DNA of 39,917 bases, taken from contig JAOXFI010000058.1 in the NCBI GenBank assembly GCA_029232285.1, positions 1-39,917 on the forward strand, read 5' to 3'. This stretch comes from Agmasoma carcini (nom. nud.). Taxonomy: Eukaryota > Microsporidia > Thelohaniidae. This document shows, one piece after another, positions 38,521-39,917 of the stretch; the stretch's first letter is position 1; each line of letters opens with the position of its first letter. The translations under genes were made by a program, and so were the position numbers. The notes beneath the pieces were generated by a model. That model was not told where the DNA came from, ran no database searches, and saw nothing but the letters and a program-made list of their open reading frames with translations.

Positions 38521-39649
38521 GTCTGATATATAAATAGAAACTAATGTATTGAATATTGGATGCATATGCTAACATTTTTAAAACTATCTGAGCATTTCGA
38601 AACGATTATCGATTATACATTTTGATTTTATCATGATTGTATTTTATTTTAACTGAAATTTAATTAATTTTTTTCATACTCTATTTTATTTATTAATCAA
38701 TTTTCTTGAGGACACAATTTTCTATTTCCTAATTTTTTGTAAAACTCCTCTAACTTTGTATAAAACACTCACTACTTTTAAAACCTTTATATTTTTCTGG
38801 AGATTCTCAGTGTATACCTTTAATGTTTTGATTTCGATCATCTGTTGCCTTATGGTCTTTTGATATTCTTGTAGTTTGTTATATCTATTATTAAGTGACT
38901 TTTATAATTATTTTAGCCTTTTTAAGCTTTGAATAAATTTCGCTTCTATTCTACTATAGATTTCATTAAAACTCTATAACCATAATGTGTAAAATTATTT
39001 TTGTTCAAGAGTCTGTTATTCTATGCTAGGTTGTTCTTTTTGACCTTGAACCTAGAGTTTTTGCTTTTATTTCTGTATAATGAGATTGAGTTATTGCAGG
39101 TATTTAGTCTTTTGATGATGTGACACAAATTTCATTGTATTTTTATTTATTTCGAACACTGTTATCATTTTCAGATGATGAGGAAATTAGTTTTGCTTTG
39201 TTGAAGACAATTATTCGAGCGCAAGTACCTTTCTATTAGGTACAGGGCCTGTGGCATTTTTTTGTTTTTTTTGGTTATTCAGTAAGTTGTTTAGAAGAAT
39301 GTATATTCTTGATGTTCCTTTAATGATTTTTCCTATTTGAATTGACGTCAAAGTCGGCTGAAAGAGCCGTTCCCTAGTGATTAGTAGGATTTTAGCGACT
39401 AACGAGCGATTATAAGTTTCGCTCGTATCGAACATTTGGTATTTTTGGCTGTTCTTCTCTTCAATTTTCGTTTTCTATTTTGATTCCTGTAAAAAAATTT
39501 AACTGATTTTCTTTTCTTAAGGTTCAAGACATAAGAGATCTTTGTTCAGAGAGACTTATTATTAGTTAGATTGAGATATCTTTATGAGTCTATCTTAAGG
39601 GTATAAACGCGTGCAGGGCTTTGTGCGTTTATTTGAGCGTCTTTGATTC
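38521..39649. other. Region between Tc1 relic and reverse-transcriptase fragment
   Basis: No gene called. Two minus-strand stretches look protein-like but are broken: 38.77-38.93 kb (a coiled-coil-like run with EYQKTIRQQMIEIKTLK) and the 74-aa frame at 39211-39435. They may be downstream parts of the retroelement whose motif A lies at 39.7 kb. Confidence 0.3.
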
Positions 39650-39810
39650 TTAAGTATTCTTCTCATTCTTCGTAACCCTTCATGGTCTACCATGTCAAAA
39701 GCTATCCTCAGATCTATGAAGTAAAAAAATCTTATTGCTTTTTCTTCTCTGTAAAGTTCATATAGACTTATTACTTTTTCATGTCATATATCATAATGTT
39801 TCCATTATAT
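39650..39810 (-). mobile_element. Reverse-transcriptase fragment (non-LTR-like), cut by window edge
   Basis: On the minus strand the sequence encodes VISLYELYREEKAIRFF, then YFIDLRIAFDMVDHEGLRRM. This matches reverse-transcriptase motif A of LINE-type elements (FIDLxKAFDxVDHExL), with the catalytic Asp in FID and the preceding finger helix at the right distance. Motifs B and C (YxDD) were not found downstream, where the frame is broken, and the N-terminal part would lie beyond the window or is decayed. Confidence 0.5.
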
Positions 39811-39917
39811 ATTCAATATGATGGTATATACTTTGAGTAGTGAAGGAACTGGAAACCTTAAACTCTCGCTTAATAGCTAAAGTATTACAGTACCAGTCCT
39901 CATATGCGTAGTCTTCA

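Noticed and set aside
1..39917. rRNA genes
   Set aside because: No stretch shows the less AT-rich, conserved blocks of small- or large-subunit rRNA, and no 5S-like segment was found.

Overview
The window is the left end of a microsporidian chromosome, or of a very close relative. It opens with about 95 bp of the telomere repeat CCTAA (TTAGG on the outward-facing strand). The DNA is extremely AT-rich. The genes have no visible introns apart from two tRNA introns, they sit close together, and their products are shortened versions of conserved eukaryotic proteins (CTR9 about 527 aa, a DBP10-type helicase 448 aa, an Rqc2/NEMF protein 647 aa). Most start codons have an AAATTT-like box a few bases upstream, often with a CCC-like element, as described for microsporidia. 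I cannot fix the genus from sequence alone.

Layout. (1) 1-8.3 kb: telomere, then a dense block of genes: a divergent ARF-like GTPase, intron-containing tRNA-Ile(UAU), an unrecognised 394-aa protein, intron-containing tRNA-Tyr(GUA), Rqc2/NEMF, a candidate Pol III RNA locus, an Asn-rich protein with a SAP-like motif, a small orphan, ribosomal protein eL14, and a Med21-like Mediator subunit divergent from eL14 across only 31 bp. (2) 8.3-13.2 kb: mostly non-coding, with two dead Merlin (ISXO2-like) DNA transposons, one still bounded by terminal inverted repeats. (3) 13.2-22.8 kb: a second gene block with CTR9, a DBP10/DDX54-type helicase, a two-HMG-box protein, a SNAP-family protein, a Dph2-like protein, a J-like membrane protein, an SLC35-type transporter and a small membrane protein. 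Its spacers carry minisatellites, three of which share a GTTAGTCAG/GTTAATCAG core. (4) 22.8-39.9 kb: a transposon graveyard with only two intact genes, both apparently encoding proteins with signal peptides (474 aa and 156 aa). It holds at least five further Merlin relics, two Tc1/mariner (IS630-type) relics, one long hAT relic of the ZBED5/GTF2IRD2 kind, and a reverse-transcriptase fragment at the right edge. One Tc1 element lies precisely inside the hAT transposase, and a Merlin relic lies upstream of the hAT reading frame: a readable stack of insertions.

The conserved genes are basic informational and housekeeping functions: elongation (CTR9), transcription initiation (Med21), ribosome biogenesis (DBP10), ribosome (eL14), ribosome quality control (Rqc2), eEF2 modification (Dph2-like), vesicle fusion (SNAP), sugar-nucleotide transport. 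No rDNA is seen next to the telomere. The unusual features are the core genes pressed against the telomere with the repeat-rich zone further in, and the nested transposons. I did not find convincing evidence for a new defence or mobile system. The best candidates for undescribed biology are the two secreted or membrane orphans in the transposon zone, the putative Pol III RNA near 5.1-5.3 kb, and the minisatellite family. All family calls come from reading motifs by eye; no database search was run.
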